Source: Jacaranda mimosifolia (lineage: Eukaryota > Streptophyta > Magnoliopsida > Lamiales > Bignoniaceae). From it: 64,000 nucleotides of DNA. Numbering within the stretch: the first letter of the stretch is position 1; every line of letters begins with the position of its first letter. Below, piece by piece: positions 11,221-23,959 of the stretch. The stretch lies in contig CM032126.1 in assembly GCA_018894105.1 (NCBI GenBank), forward strand, positions 26,076,391-26,140,390, in the 5' to 3' direction. The notes beneath the pieces were generated by a model that saw only the letters and a program-made list of their open reading frames with translations, made no database searches and was not told the DNA's origin. The position numbers were made by a program, and so were the translations under genes.

Positions 11221-13132
11221 TGAAAGTAGGAGATAGACAAGGATCCATAAAATAAAACCAAAATAAGGCAAAATCTAACTTGTTATCTCCAACTCAAGGA
11301 TCTATCAACATGCCCTAAATTAAGATTCAAAAGCTGAAAAATTACCTTTTGAAGAAAAATCTAAGGACACTCCCAAATCAAGATCAACTAGCTTCTCTCC
11401 TTAGATCCAATTTCTTCACACCGAGGCCTCCAAAAATTAGCAACTTTTGCACACAAATTGACCTCCAATACAACCTCTTGAGCTGAAAACAAGGAGGAAA
11501 ATAGTTCCAATTATTGCCCAAAGAAGCTCCAAGATCGGCCACTATAGGAAGGTTCAATCTCCAATCCTAAGCTTCCCAAGCGTGAAGCCTCTAATGTGAG
11601 TCCATACACCTAGGAAGGCCCCTAAAATCTTCACACTCTTTGCTAGAGAAGAGAGGAAGAAGATGATGATAGGACTGGTGGTTTTCTTGGGAGAAGGAGA
11701 GAGAAGAGGGAATCTAGGACTAGGAGATAGTTACCCAACACATGAGTTGTGCTACCTTTTGGAGGGAAAAATGAAAGCTAGAATTGTTAGCTAATGGCCG
11801 GCCACCCTTAGGGGTATTTATAGGAGAGGATGGAAGCCAAGGCTTCCATCACACCATCTACAGAAGTTCCAACTTGCCAATTTGCTAAATTTTCATCTAG
11901 CTTGAATTTGGATTTTTAATTTCACAAATTATGTGAAATTAAAAATGCCAACTCATTTAATTCAAATGGACTCTTCCATTTGATTTTCTCTCCAAAACTT
12001 GAATTTTCTATTTAATTAAATTAAAAACTAATTCTTTAATTTAATTAATTTAACGTAACTCCTTAAGTTAATTGAGCTAACTTAACTCCTTAAGTTAACT
12101 TGATTAATTAAAATGTCATATGGCACCAATTAAATTAACTCCTTAACTTAATTGACATAATTTAACTCTTTAAATTAATTTAACACTTAAGTTAATCAAG
12201 CTAAAATGACCAACTAATAATTAGTCAACTAGTTTTCTCTCCTTTAGTCAAAAACTTCCACTAAGCAATTTTCCAACTCCTTAGAAAATTTCTCCTATCA
12301 AATAAAAGTTTCCTCAGGCTTTTGTGTGTGATTCATTAGGTTTATCCATTCATTGGACACAAGCTTATAACTCTTTGTGATATTTTGAATATTAAAATAT
12401 TTGAATTAGTTTAAACTCGTTTCAACTAATAACTCTATCAATTAATCTCTTCAATTAATATTTGAATTAGTTTAAACTCGTTTCAACTAATAACTCTATC
12501 AATTAATCTCTATTAATTGAAGAGTACCTAATCTCCATGGTCGATGTCTAGCAATAAGCCTATGGAGCCTAGCTAATTGGATGAATAAATTATATCTAGA
12601 TGAACCATTATAGGTTACGCCTACCATTCAAATATGGTCCTTTCGTCTCTTATCTCCCAAAAGAGGCCTAGAGTAAGATATTTGTCGGCTCCCTAATAAC
12701 CCCGATAACTATGTCTCTACATCTAATGTTCTCTTAGTGTGCCTTCAGTGAACTTGTTCTCTAATAAGCACCTACAAACATGCATCCATATCTAATGTAG
12801 ATTGCCCATGAAATGGGATAATATCCAACTCCTTGGATTATGCATTGTTAGTACAAATTTATCCGAATCTTAGATACCTATTTTTATAAGATTCTATGAC
12901 TTGAAATATTTAAAATCATGACCTTATAGACTTATTTCATGATCACAAACATATGCATGATCAAGTCCCATAGTCTTATATGATTTTAGGGTTTCAACCA
13001 AATGTACGTGAAGAATAAAAAACATAAGATGAAGATGACCATTTTATAAGATATCATTCAATCAAGATTGTCTCACAATTGGAGTAGTATTTACACGCCA
13101 ATCCTAATTGGCTGTGGGGCACTATTCCAACA
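11221..13132 (-). mobile_element. Solo Copia LTR with perfect target duplication
   Basis: The element begins TGAAAGTAGGAG and ends TATTCCAACA on the plus strand; the minus strand therefore starts TGTTGGAATA, a common Ty1/Copia LTR start. The flanks 11216-11220 and 13133-13137 are both ATTTC, a perfect 5-bp duplication. Sequence is collinear with the LTRs of the Copia elements at 22175 and 31386, but no internal region is present. This is the product expected from LTR-LTR recombination. A TATA-like sequence (TATTTATAG, 11815-11823) lies after the GGCCGGCC patch, as in the related LTRs. Confidence 0.87.
12396..12517. repeat. 61-bp tandem duplication inside the solo LTR
   Basis: The block starting TTGAATTAGTTTAAACTCGT occurs at 12401 and again at 12462. 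It is nearly identical over 61 bp. Other LTRs of the family here carry one copy. Confidence 0.85.
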
Positions 13133-13186
13133 ATTTCAACCTAAAATATATGGAGTGTTTTAATAATTTAACATGTCAATCAATGA

Positions 13187-13702
13187 TGATATGTGAGTTA
13201 TGCCTGAGCTAATTCATGCTAAGCTAAACAAAACAGTTAATATTTTAGTCGAGTCAGCCATTTACCTAGACATCTGCTCAATCCTAATGAGTTATCATTC
13301 AACAACCGAGCTAGGAAAGAAAGGAGGTGATGCATTATTCTAGAAAGCTCCCGTCACCTTATGGTCATGGCATGTATTTTCCTATTGCTGAGGCATATTG
13401 CCGAGCTACTAGGTCCAAATAGGTCAATATTAAGCCACCCGACCTATAAGGTAACCAACTTTAGGGATAAGGAGAAAACATGATTTCCCCTTAGATCTTG
13501 TTATCATTATAAGGAATTAGTGGGTAATTATAGATATTTGTGGCGATAGCGCGATATGGTACCACTAAATTAGGAAGCCTTATGTATATATTTTGGTTCT
13601 TAATGTAATGTCAACTCTATTAATTTAATACAAGCATATTTTCCAACAAAATTAATCTTTTGGAATATTTTTTATTGGTGTTCAAATTTTGTATTTGCAT
13701 CA
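13187..13702 (+). repeat. 5' LTR of the large Tat/Retand-type Gypsy element
   Basis: Starts TGATATGTGAGTTATG and ends TTTGCATCA. It is collinear over most of its length with 44692-45235 (shared blocks include AGGAAGTCTTATGTATAT and GGATAAGGAGAAAACATG), which defines the LTR pair of one element. The following bases, ATTGGCCGTTTATGG, look like a decayed primer-binding site of the TTGGCGCCGT type common in Tat and Athila elements. Confidence 0.7.
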
Positions 13703-13769
13703 ATTGGCCGTTTATGGAATTGAGCGCTAAGGAGTGAGAAAATGACTGAGTCAGTAAGGAATGTTGGCG

Positions 13770-15580
13770 AAATATGCCAATGGCACCCTAGAGTGATCCA
13801 GTAAGTCTCCGACATCCAAAGCTCTATCGACTACCCTAGCAACAATGACTTTAATGGATAGAAGGATGATTCCCACACATTCCTTCGTGATAGGGAAGAT
13901 GTTAGAGAAACATTGGATGGGTTTCTTTCAAACTACCTTCAATTCCATCTTAGCAACTTAAAATGCCAGACTTAGGTAAATCATGATGCCAGTTGTGCTG
14001 TTAGTTCCATTACCAAAGCCATTTTTATTAAGGATGTCACCAGTGGGACTGTCGATTCTTCCATCAATGTGCCTCCTTGTAGCACTAGTTTTGACTCCTA
14101 CATTTATTGCTAGAATCTCACCCGTGTGAATTTCAACGCCAGCTTGAGTGACTCATTTTCTGTTTGTACATTGCCTTTAGGGAATGCTAGTTGTGTGCTC
14201 CTTATAGTAGTGCCCATCTTTGGAATGGTTGTGTAGGATACTGTAGTGGCTAAACCACCGCTCCTAATCAATCTTAGTATAGTTGTGCCAGAGAAACAAG
14301 AACTTATTATTACACAAGTAGGCCTATCATCGAACAAACAAGCGAAATAGTTAGATATGCATGGTCTGCTTAAAGCGCCGGTGCCTAAAGACCGTAGCCA
14401 GCAAGCGGCTAAGTCAGAGATAGTGGCTAAAAGCCAGGTGTCAGTATGTCTTGGGCGGAATAGGGTAGAGAGAGACCTTATGCGGACATCATATTTGGAG
14501 ATGGAAGAAATTCAAAAAGAAATGAGAGAGATAAAGAGAAAAATGGCTAGAGAAATAAATGGGTGTCAAGGCTTCTTTTTTTGGTGAAAATCCATTTTGC
14601 TGGATCGTTTCCCAGAAAATGATAAATCTTTTTCAATACCTAAATATACAGGGGAATTGATCCTGCTAATCACCTTTATGAACTTAAGAACTTGGGCTTG
14701 TTGTACTAGTTCTTAGATGGAGTGAAATGCCAAAAAAATTAACTACCTTGGGAAGAGACGTTTAGTGGTGGTTTGGACAACTGCCTACACGCTGCATACA
14801 CACTTTTGATGATTTCTCCCACAAGTTCCTGCACTAATTTACTAGTGATAAGCAATATTGTTGGAATGTCCAGAGTTTGTTTTCTTTTTGGTAAGGAGAG
14901 AACAAAACCTTGAGGAGCTTTGTTAAACGGTTTACCATGGCCGCGTTGGAAGCCCTCTCTACCACGCTCGAAGTGTTAGCTAGTGCATTTACAGAAGGGC
15001 TCTGACCTAGTTTTTTCTGTAGATCATTAATACAGAAACCAACTGACAGTTATGATAATCCTTTAATTCGAGCAAAGAAATATATACATGAGGAGGAAGC
15101 TGCGAGTCAAAGGAGATAGAGGTAGGTAGAAAAAGAGGGATAGGTTGAAGGATGGCAACACTGTAAAGAAGCCTAGATAGGAGGGAAGGTTGAGGTTGGT
15201 GCCTTCCTATCAACCATGACCTATTAGTCCTAAGTTCGAACACTACATCCTTTTAAGAATGCCTCAAGATAGAGGTCTTAAGTTCGAACATTACATCCTT
15301 TTAAGAATGCCTCAAGAGCAGGCCATTCAAGGTATTGAGCATAGAAATTTATTGCGGTGACCTTGCACTCATAGAGATGCACCTAGACAGCTTTAATCTG
15401 ACAAGTTTTGTTGCTTTCATAATAAATATAAGCATGTAATTGAAGAGTGTGAGCATCTTAAGAATGAGCTAGAGCAATTAGTGCGGGGCGATTATTTAGA
15501 TGAATTTGTGAAAGTGCAGCCATTTGCTAATAAACCTAATCGACTGAGTCAACCTCAACATGATGACAGACAAGAAAGAT
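13770..15580 (+). pseudogene. Gag remnant of Tat-type Gypsy element
   Basis: No long frame survives, but translated pieces keep gag features. SILLDRFPENDKSFSIPKYTG (near 14592) matches the capsid start of Tat gag proteins. 'RAKKYIHEEEAAS' (near 15062) matches the later capsid. CCFHNKYKHVIEEC (near 15412) matches the nucleocapsid zinc motif of the C-F-H-x4-H-x4-C type, followed by LKNELEQLVRGDYLDEFV. Many stops and frameshifts separate these. A related coding piece runs at 14357-14587. The product would be the structural core of retroelement particles and is non-functional here. Confidence 0.65.
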
Positions 15581-15624
15581 ACGAACCTAATTAAGAAAGG
15601 GAGCCAAAGGGAAAGCAGTCAGTC

Positions 15625-16260
15625 AAGGGAGTAATCAATATAATTTTAGGAGGTCCGATAGATGGGATACTCATGAAGCTAGGAGAGCTTGAGCTTGAGC
15701 TTTGATCCATCGAAAAAAATATAGAAGTGGCCACTGTTTCCACTGATGAAGATATACCTATCATTTAATTCAGTCATGAAGACCTAAAGGCTATACACTT
15801 GCCACACAAAGACGCCTTAGTGATAACGACGACAATCACCAATTATGAGGTGGCAAAAATTTCATTAATTGCGGTAGCTTAGTTGATATTTTCTTCCTAA
15901 ATGATTTCCAATAGATGGACTTGTGGAATACCACATTGGAACCCATGGAGACTGCACTATTTGGATTTACAGGAAAAGCAGTAAGGCCACTTGGTTAGAT
16001 CAGCTTGCCCATCTCCTTAGGTTGGGGATCCACCACAAAACTTGCATGGTAAAGTTTTTGGTAGTTGATGCTTCCTCAGTGTATAATGTTATCTTTGGCA
16101 AGCCCATATTACAGTTATTCCAAACAGTAGCCTCGCCTTACCACATAAAGCTCAAATATCTAGTAGGTAGATTGGTGAGATAGATAATAAGGGACTAGTA
16201 TGCCTTTAAAAAATGCTATGTGGAAGCGATGAGAAAAGTAGACAAGGCATGATGAACGAT
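15625..16260 (+). pseudogene. Aspartic protease region remnant (Tat Gypsy)
   Basis: NIILGGPIDG near 15640 and FSHEDLKAIHLPHKDALVIT near 15770 match the conserved start of Tat protease regions. FLVVDASSVYNVIFGKPIL at 16058-16120 matches the end. The catalytic Asp-Thr/Ser-Gly could not be found in frame between them. Several stops are present, so this is a dead gene. Confidence 0.6.
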
Positions 16261-16489
16261 ATTTTAACTAAGGCACATAAGCTTTAGTATGTCTCAACAG
16301 TCCAAACAACGGCCTCAATTGAAGCCTACTAGAGAATTCATGACCATAGTACTAGTTCCTAGTGACATAAGGAAAACTAATCAGAGCACATCTCAGTGCC
16401 AACCCGATGAATAAGCTCACTAGATATTAAGGGACTATGTGGACATATTTGCATTCTCTGCTAAAGAGTTGATTGGAATAGATCCTAGC

Positions 16490-16824
16490 ATAGCTGAACA
16501 TAAACTTAATGTCAACCCACTTGCTAAATTAGAAAGGCAAAGAAAAAGAGACTTTGTACCTGCAAAAAACTCTTATCATACTGTTGGATGTGGGACGTAT
16601 CGTTGAAATATAATTTCCTAAGTGTATAGCTAATGTGATCTTGGTACCTAAACAAGTAGATAAATGGCGAGTATGTGTGGATTTTAGGGACTTGAACAAG
16701 GTTTGTTTTAAGGATTTCTACCTATTATCGAGGATAAATCAACAAGTAGACTCCACTTTAGGGTACAGGCTGCTCAGCATGATGGACGCTTCACAAGGAT
16801 ACCACCAAATCCCCCTGCACAGTA
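16490..16824 (+). pseudogene. Reverse transcriptase, N-terminal half (Tat Gypsy)
   Basis: KWRVCVDFRDLNKVCFKDFY and LLSMMDASQGYHQIPLH (16635-16824) are classical Ty3/Gypsy RT blocks. 'EHKLNVNP' precedes them near 16498. The frame is cut in the middle of the palm domain at about 16824 by an insertion. The remainder resumes near 19135. Confidence 0.82.
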
Positions 16825-19135
16825 GCATCCCATATTTTTCTTGTTATTATAAAAATTAATTAATTGAGATGAGTAATTATTTAAGAATATTTAAATCTTG
16901 TTTAGTAGAACTACTTTTGATTCTTATCTAAAGTTGAAAAAAAAAGATGAATTAAATAATAATAAATAAGTAGATATGTAAGTAAGGACAGAATTTTTAG
17001 CAATTCTAATCCTGTAGAATACCTAACTTATAAAGTCTAATTCTACCTATCAAAATGAAAAACTCATATATATATATATATATATATATAAATATTCTTT
17101 TACTACAATATAAGTTCAAGCCCTAGAATTTCACCAAAATTTTTCATAGAAGACCATTCATTCCTTTGCTCTCCTTCGAACAATTCCCAATGCTAAGCAA
17201 GAAAAGATTATAAAGGAATCTCACATGTCTTGAAAAGATTACAAAGGAATTTCACCCGTCTTGACCACCCTTGTTAGATTTTCTTCATAGGTATAATTTC
17301 TGTTGTCATTAACTATGATTTAAGATAATTTTGGTTAGATTATGTATGCTATTTAGTATTTATATTTTTTTATGCATATGATATTTGTATAATTTTATTG
17401 TTGTTGCTGCTGGATTTTGATTTTGAGATTCTACGATTAAAAATTCTACATTAGTTTGTGGTCAAATTTTGTTAATTTTCCTTTAACATTTCTTTAATGA
17501 ACTTTAATATGTCCACAACGTTGTGAAAAAATTTTAGATCCCAAATATCTTTGTTGAATTTTATAAAATCCAAAGATGTACCTTGCCAGACTAAGTGGAT
17601 AGTCAGGGCAAGTTTAGTTTAGAAATCTATTTGCCCATCTAAACAATAGTATTTTAAAGTGATAGATTTTACTCAAAAACTTTGGTGTGCTGGTGACATT
17701 ACTAAAAAGTTTCACAAACTCAAGCCAAGTAGTTATTTTTTTTAAATCCATCAATTTTAATTGCCTTGGTATATGTCGTGTTTAGATTTTTTTAACTTGA
17801 GGGATTTATTACCATGATAATGGAAACATTTTGATTTTTTTACTTTTATTTTTGTACATTGACTTGAAATTTTTTAGAAAAAGAAAAAATAAAATATTAG
17901 ATCTTCATATTATTAATTTTAGTTATTGAAAGTTATGAAAATTTACCATTATGAAATTGTGACCTATTCTTAGATCTACACGAGTATTATAACTTGTGTT
18001 TAGTTTTTACACTAACATAAAAAATTACTCTTAAATGAGAATTATTATTTCTTGAAAACTTTGAAGGCCAATTGCTAATTGGAAAGTTGAGTACTATATT
18101 GAGCCTTTAAATCTTTAAGTATGCTTGCAAGTTTATGATTGTGTAATTAGTACTTCTGATGAGGGTAATAAGTATGGTTCCAACTAGGGTTTGTTACAGT
18201 AAATTTAGGAAGGGTTATTCATGTATTTAGGTCATTCTAGGCATTTATCATAAAAGTATTGTATGGGTATTGTAGAATGAGTATGAAAATTTAAGCCCTT
18301 GTTGAAGTGCCCATTAGATGAAATTGATTTAGTTATTATCATTACTTAGCATGTTATTTAATCTATGTATCTTATATAGTATTATTTTTCAAAACCTTAA
18401 CGGCCATATGCTATAATGTAATCCATTGGTAACTTTTCTTCATTTTACATTGCACTATAATTAACTCCACTACACACATAAAAGTTATCTTATTTTGCTT
18501 CATAATACAAGCAAAACATGTTCTTTTAAAGGCATCATTGTTATTTAATTATATTTTTAGACTAGTACTTAAATATGATGATCAATACTAATGATTGAAT
18601 TATTTACTATTATTGATACTGCCGTTGGATCTAATTTAGTTTGGGTGTGCAAGAGAATTCACCAGGTCGCAACGCGCTCATCGATCGATCCCTAAGCCCC
18701 ATAGCCCAATACCATGGTGCACAACAAAAACTATATGTGGCTGAGATAGGTTATAGGATCTCTCGAGGATCTAAGCTCGGGCACTGTTTGGTGAGGTAAC
18801 CGAACCAATAAGGGACTATCACAATAGGAGTTATAAGGTTGACTGGCTACAATAAACACTAGCTTGATCATCGCATTTAAGTGTTAGCCTATTGAAAATA
18901 TTTACTATTATATTCTCATTTTATTACTACTTATGCTTAATTGCTTTCCACTTATTTTTCTCAAACGTTTTTAACTAAACATAAATTTGATCATGTTATG
19001 TTTATGAACTCATGATGTTGCACACCCTTAGCATTTACTTAGTCTTTTACTCACACTCTATGTTTTTAAATTTTCTTTTGGCAGACTTAGATCTAACCCA
19101 AGTGAGGATGTAGATCCCACTTTTGATGAGAATTA
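16825..19135. mobile_element. Probable solo LTR of another Gypsy element inside RT
   Basis: A non-coding block of about 2.3 kb splits the RT domain. It starts AGTAGCATCCCATATTTTTC, which resembles LTRs starting TGTARCAYCCC, and ends near GATGAGAATTAGAATTG. It contains a (TA)n run at 17064-17091 and no gag or pol. The size, non-coding nature and position suggest a solo LTR. Neither border is certain and no clean target duplication was seen. Confidence 0.5.
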
Positions 19136-20475
19136 GAATTGAAGGCTTTTCTTGATAAAAAACTTACTAGTATCTTGTTATGCCATTTGGCCTTAAAAAT
19201 ACAGGAGCTACTTATCAAAAGTTGGTGGACTGAATATTCAAAGATTAGATTGGCAGGAACATGGAGGTGTGTATAGACCATATGTTGGTAAAGAGTGTTG
19301 GCTAAGCCAATCATGTTGAAGAGCTTAGAGAGGACTTTGAAACTCTAAGGGGGTATAGAATGAAACTTCACCATGCTAAATGTGCTTTCGGGATAACAGG
19401 AGGAAAATTTTTGGGTGCCTAGTTACTGAGAGAGGTATAGAAGCCAATCCTAAAAATATGCAAGCCATTTTATAGATAAGTCCCCATTAAAGTATCAACA
19501 ATTTGCAAACATTGATAGGGCGAATAACGGCCTTGAGCATATTCATATCTCGCTTAGCAGATAGGAGTTTGCCCTTCTTGGGCACATAAAGAAAAGCTAA
19601 GAAGTTTGAGTGGGAAAATGCAACACATAGTGCTTTTGATGAGCTAAAAGCCTATTTAGCCAATTTACTTGTGTTAACTAAGCCTATGCTCGGTGAAACC
19701 CCCTTTCTTTACTTGGCCACGTCGGACCAGGTAGTAAACTCTGTACTACTAAAAGAAGAAGGAGATGTATAGAAGTTAGTTTATTATGTTAGCAAACTCC
19801 TACATGCCACCGAGCTAAGGCATCTCGATAGAAAAATTGGTGTTTGCACTTGTAATCACTGCTTGAAGGTTGAGGCCATATTTTCTTTCACATACCGTTG
19901 TGGTAAGAACCAACCATCCATTAAAGCAAACTTTAGAAAAATAGATGCGGTAGGCTGATAAAATGGTCAGTTGAATTGGGAAAATCTAGCATGTAGTATA
20001 CTCACAAAAGCACTATCAAAGACTAGGCTTTGGTAGATTTCATGGTAGATGTGGTAAATCTAACAGAAGAAAATAGAGTATGGATGGTGTATATGGTGAG
20101 TTTACTTGGCAGAATGGCAGCGAAGTAGGAATAACAATGGTTAATTCGGAGTGAGATGAAATGGGATTTATCATTATGTTTCACTTTAAGGCCTTCAACA
20201 GTGAACTAGAGTATGAGGCCCTGATCATTGGAATCAGGATGGTCATTAAAGGTGGAGCTCATTGAGTTCGCATGCATACCGACTTTCAGCTAGCAGTAAA
20301 ATAGATTGAAGGGTAGTACAAAGCAAAGAAATGATGAATGGCCTATTACTTGCAACAAATGGAATTATTGCAGGAGTAATCAGTTGAACTATAGACCATT
20401 AGGTACGTAGAGAAGAAAATGGGCGATATAATATTGCTTTGCAAAAATGGCAAGTTGATTTAAGTGAATACGGAA
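19136..20475 (+). pseudogene. Reverse transcriptase C-terminal half and RNase H (Tat Gypsy)
   Basis: RT resumes with VMPFGLKN-type sequence (here CHLALKN or MPFGLKNTGATYQKLVD by frame) and 'MEVCIDHMLVKS', followed by 'RGYRMKLHHAKCAFGI'. Connection-domain pieces 'LLVLTKPMLGETPFLYLATS' and 'LHATELRHLDRKI' follow. From about 20080 the second RNase H of Tat elements is recognisable ('ALIIGIRMVIKGGAH'). Numerous stops show that it is defective. Confidence 0.75.
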
Positions 20476-20559
20476 TGCGATCCATAAATACTCAAGAACT
20501 AGAAAAGGGAATTCTAGAGTCCGATATACTAGATGTAGAGGAAGAACCAGATTAGCAGA

Positions 20560-21705
20560 TGCCTATATTTAAGTTTCTTAGAAGGAAGCTCTTAGAGACC
20601 GATGCTAAATTATGAATTAGACTAGCCTGGTTTACTATAGTAACAAACTGCTATATTACAATGCCTATCATCCTAAGAAAACGAGTATGTTTTAAGGGAA
20701 ACATGAAGGATGCTATGGGAACCATATAGGAATGAAAGCTTTGTTAGCTAAAGTTCTTAGGGTAGGGTTTTTTTTTGCTCACTGTCCGAGCTAATGCAGG
20801 GGGCTTTAGTTAGAAAGTATGAAAAGCATTAGAAGTATGCTCCAGTCAGCCATTTACTTGCTGTACCTATGCACGCCATAAGCTCTTCATATCCCTTCGC
20901 AAAATAGGGAATTGATACTGTTAGATAATTTCTAGTGCCATAAGGACTTCAGTAAGTGGGTTAAGGATGAAGCATTGGTCAAAATTAGTGAGAAAAAAGT
21001 CTTGAAATTCCTTTGAAAAATATTGTGTACCAATTGAGGTCTGCTGTGAGTTAGTTTCAAATAATGAAAGACAATTTCAAAGGGTTCAAATACAGGCTTG
21101 GTGGAAAGCGATGGAAATAGCTCAGCATTTTAGCTCAATCGCCTACTTTCAGGCGAATGGTCAAGATGAAGTTACTAACTGAAATCTTATCTGAAGGTTG
21201 AAAGCTAGGCTGGATCATGTTGGTAGTAGTTGGGTAGAAGTGCTACCTAGTGATGTTGGGCTTATCAGACCACTCCCAAAAGTACTACAAGAGAGATGCC
21301 ATTTAGCTTGGTGTATGAAATGGATGCTCTGATTCTAGCAGAGATTGGCATAGAGTTCTATTGAGTCTTATATCACAACCTGAAAGAGAATAAAGAACTA
21401 GTTAAAAAAATTATTCAAATATGATAGACAAAAAAAGGAGAATGTGGTTTTCAGAATGGCTAAGTATAAACGGAGAATAAATGGTGCTTTCAACCAAAGA
21501 ATTAAACCCAGAAGTTTTTAGGTCGAGGATCGATGCTATGGAGAGTTGAAACCATATGGAATGTAGAGAAAGCCAGCCAAAATTGGGAAGAACCATACAA
21601 AGTCATCAAAGTCTTAACCAACATAGTGTATTAGTTAGAATCTATTGAGGGGGAAGAGGTTGCCTGACCTTGGAACATGCAGAATTTAAAGCATTTTTAC
21701 ACTTA
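20560..21705 (+). pseudogene. Integrase remnant (Tat Gypsy)
   Basis: Near 20850 'SHLLAVPMHAISSSYPFAK' matches the start of the catalytic core. At 21045-21180 'SNNERQFQ', 'FSSIAYFQANGQDEVTN' match the second Asp region (mutated) and the Glu region. Near 21230-21360 'SWVEVLP' and 'LVYEMDALILAEIG' follow. The end (21590-21705) has NWEEPYKVIKVLTN and PWNMQNLKHFYT, the usual Tat integrase C-terminus. The gene is broken by stops. Confidence 0.7.
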
Positions 21706-21850
21706 ATGTTTCTTACTATTTTTTGTAAATTAATCTTCATAGTTTGTCGTACTATGCTTAGTATGTTACTTGTCTTGTCATTTCCATTTTAAGACTTATT
21801 AATATAGAGAATCTTTTCCTTGATATTATTCTCTTGACATAAAATATTCT

Positions 21851-22085
21851 CAAATGAGCTCTCCAAAATCTCAACCTAAATTGGATCAAAACAATAACAA
21901 CTCGAATGAACTATAACCAAGCAAAAGCTCAAATGAGCTCTCTAAAACTCAGCCCAAATGGTCAGAAAAGATTTCAGCTCGGATAAGCTAATATCAAATA
22001 AAAGCTCCGATGAGCTCTCCATAGACTCAGCTGAATGGGCCTGGAAAGATTTTAGCTCGAATGAGCCCATCTTGGACAAAAATTT
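21851..22085 (+). repeat. Three 77-bp tandem repeats after integrase
   Basis: Units start at 21851, 21928 and 22005, exactly 77 bp apart, each opening CTC(A/C)(A/G)ATGAGCTCTC. The opening motif is partly palindromic (GCTCAAATGAGCTC). Tandem repeats between integrase and LTR are frequent in Tat-type elements. Confidence 0.7.
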
Positions 22086-22174
22086 GAATACAAGGTGCTA
22101 ATGCATGGCATTGACTTCGAATAAAGCTATCTTGAGCAAGGAATGTAGGTTAAAGCAATCTAAAGGGTTATTAA

Positions 22175-23738
22175 TGTAGGAACATGTAGCATTAGGATCA
22201 AATAATTAAAACTTTAAAAACTAAAATTAACTAGGCTACACATGCTAACAAGGATCTAAACATGCTATTGATCTAGATTTGGAAATAAGATTACCTTGGT
22301 TTGCTCAAAAACCAAGGAGATGTTGAAGATGACTCCAACAGGCAGAAACTATCTCACATCAGCAAATCGGTTTGGATGTAACTTTTGCCCAATCCAAACT
22401 CCTCAAAAAATTCCAAAACAATTATAGTATCTTCTCAACTCTTTGATAAATCTACTGTAAAAAATTCAGCTTAAAAAGCTGCAGGGAAGTACCAATTTTT
22501 TTTTTCCAAGAACTACCCTGACAGTGGATCTCCAAAAGTAAGCAATCCAATTGTCTTGCCTCTAATTATTATGATCTACACACCAATGCTAGATCCTAAT
22601 CTCCTTAATATCAGATGGAAAATAGAAAGGAGATTTGTTAAGATGAAGGCTTGATTTGAGGTAGGAGAAGAAGAGAAGAAGTGAAGCTTCAACACATGAG
22701 GCAATACTTGAGAGTTGGAGGGAAAATGTGAAAGAATCTAATTCTTCACAATGTGTGTCATGTGGCCGCCTCTCTCTTTCCCTCTATTCTATATATAGAG
22801 TGAGGATGGTGTGATGTCAATGGTCGATGTCCAACCTTAGGCCCATGGAACCTAAACTAACTGGCGGAAATGAATGCTTTTGGAGAACCATTCTAGCTCT
22901 ACACGTATCATGTAAATACGGTCCTTCCATCTCCTATCTCCTGAAAGAGTCCTAGGGTAAGATATTTGCTGGCTTCTTAATAGTCTCAATACTATATTTC
23001 TATTCTTAATGTTCGATTCCTCTTTATGACCTTATCTTTCAAAAACTCCTTTTCCAAATGTTATACTACCTTGCACAAGGATTTCTTAGAATCGATCATT
23101 ATAGAATACATAAGAGATACACTCATCATTCACAACGATGATGAGTCAGATTCCATTTTGGATCTCGCAAACCTCCATGTCTAAGTAGCTCATCTTAATC
23201 ACCACCCGACCGGCCCGTTAGGTAACCAGGGAGGAGTCAAAGCATGAGGACCTAAACATAAAGTTACCATGGATCCTCAGGTTAAAAGACTAATAATATA
23301 CACTAGAGTAAGCTGGAGAACTTGCCACTATTGATTTGCCATTTCGGCTATCTAGTAGATTCTCTGGGCGGGCTTTCAGTGCCTTGTTCTTTAACAAACA
23401 CCCACTAACATGCATCCATATCTGATATAGGATTGCTCATGGAATGGAGCAATATCTAACCCTTGGATTTATGCATCATTATGCCCTATCTCGTAAGATC
23501 CTATGAGTTGGAAGATTTAAGATCACAACTGTATAAGACTTATTCCATGATCACCACTCAGCTCGTGATCAAGTTCTATAGTCTTGTGTGATCTAAGGGC
23601 TTCAACCAAATGCCAGTGAAGTAATAATGAGCATAAGATGAAGATGACCATATAAAGAATATCATTTAATCAAGATTGTCTTGCAAGGAAATAATTTACA
23701 AATCCAATCTAATTGGCTTGTGGGGTTTTATTCCAACA
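22175..23738 (-). repeat. 3' LTR of Copia element B
   Basis: 1564 bp, TG...CA ends. TATA-like CTATATATAGAG (22790-22801) lies just after CATGTGGCCGCC, the same arrangement as in the other family LTRs. The adjacent internal sequence (23739-23770) reads on the minus strand as GGAATTGGCTTTAGGACAAA..., the usual Copia polypurine-side end. Confidence 0.82.
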
Positions 23739-23959
23739 ATATCCCGTTTGTCCTAAAGCCAATTCCCCATAGCCTTAAGACGCATCTTCTGAAGATGTCC
23801 TTGAAAGATTTTTTACGATAGGGGTTTAGTCTGTGGATTTGCTATATTCTCTTCTGAGGCAACTCTCACCACTCGGATGCCGCCTCTATCAATGTTCTCC
23901 TAGATCAAATGATATCGCCTCAATATGTGTTTAGATCGCTGATGAGATCTTGGCTCTTT

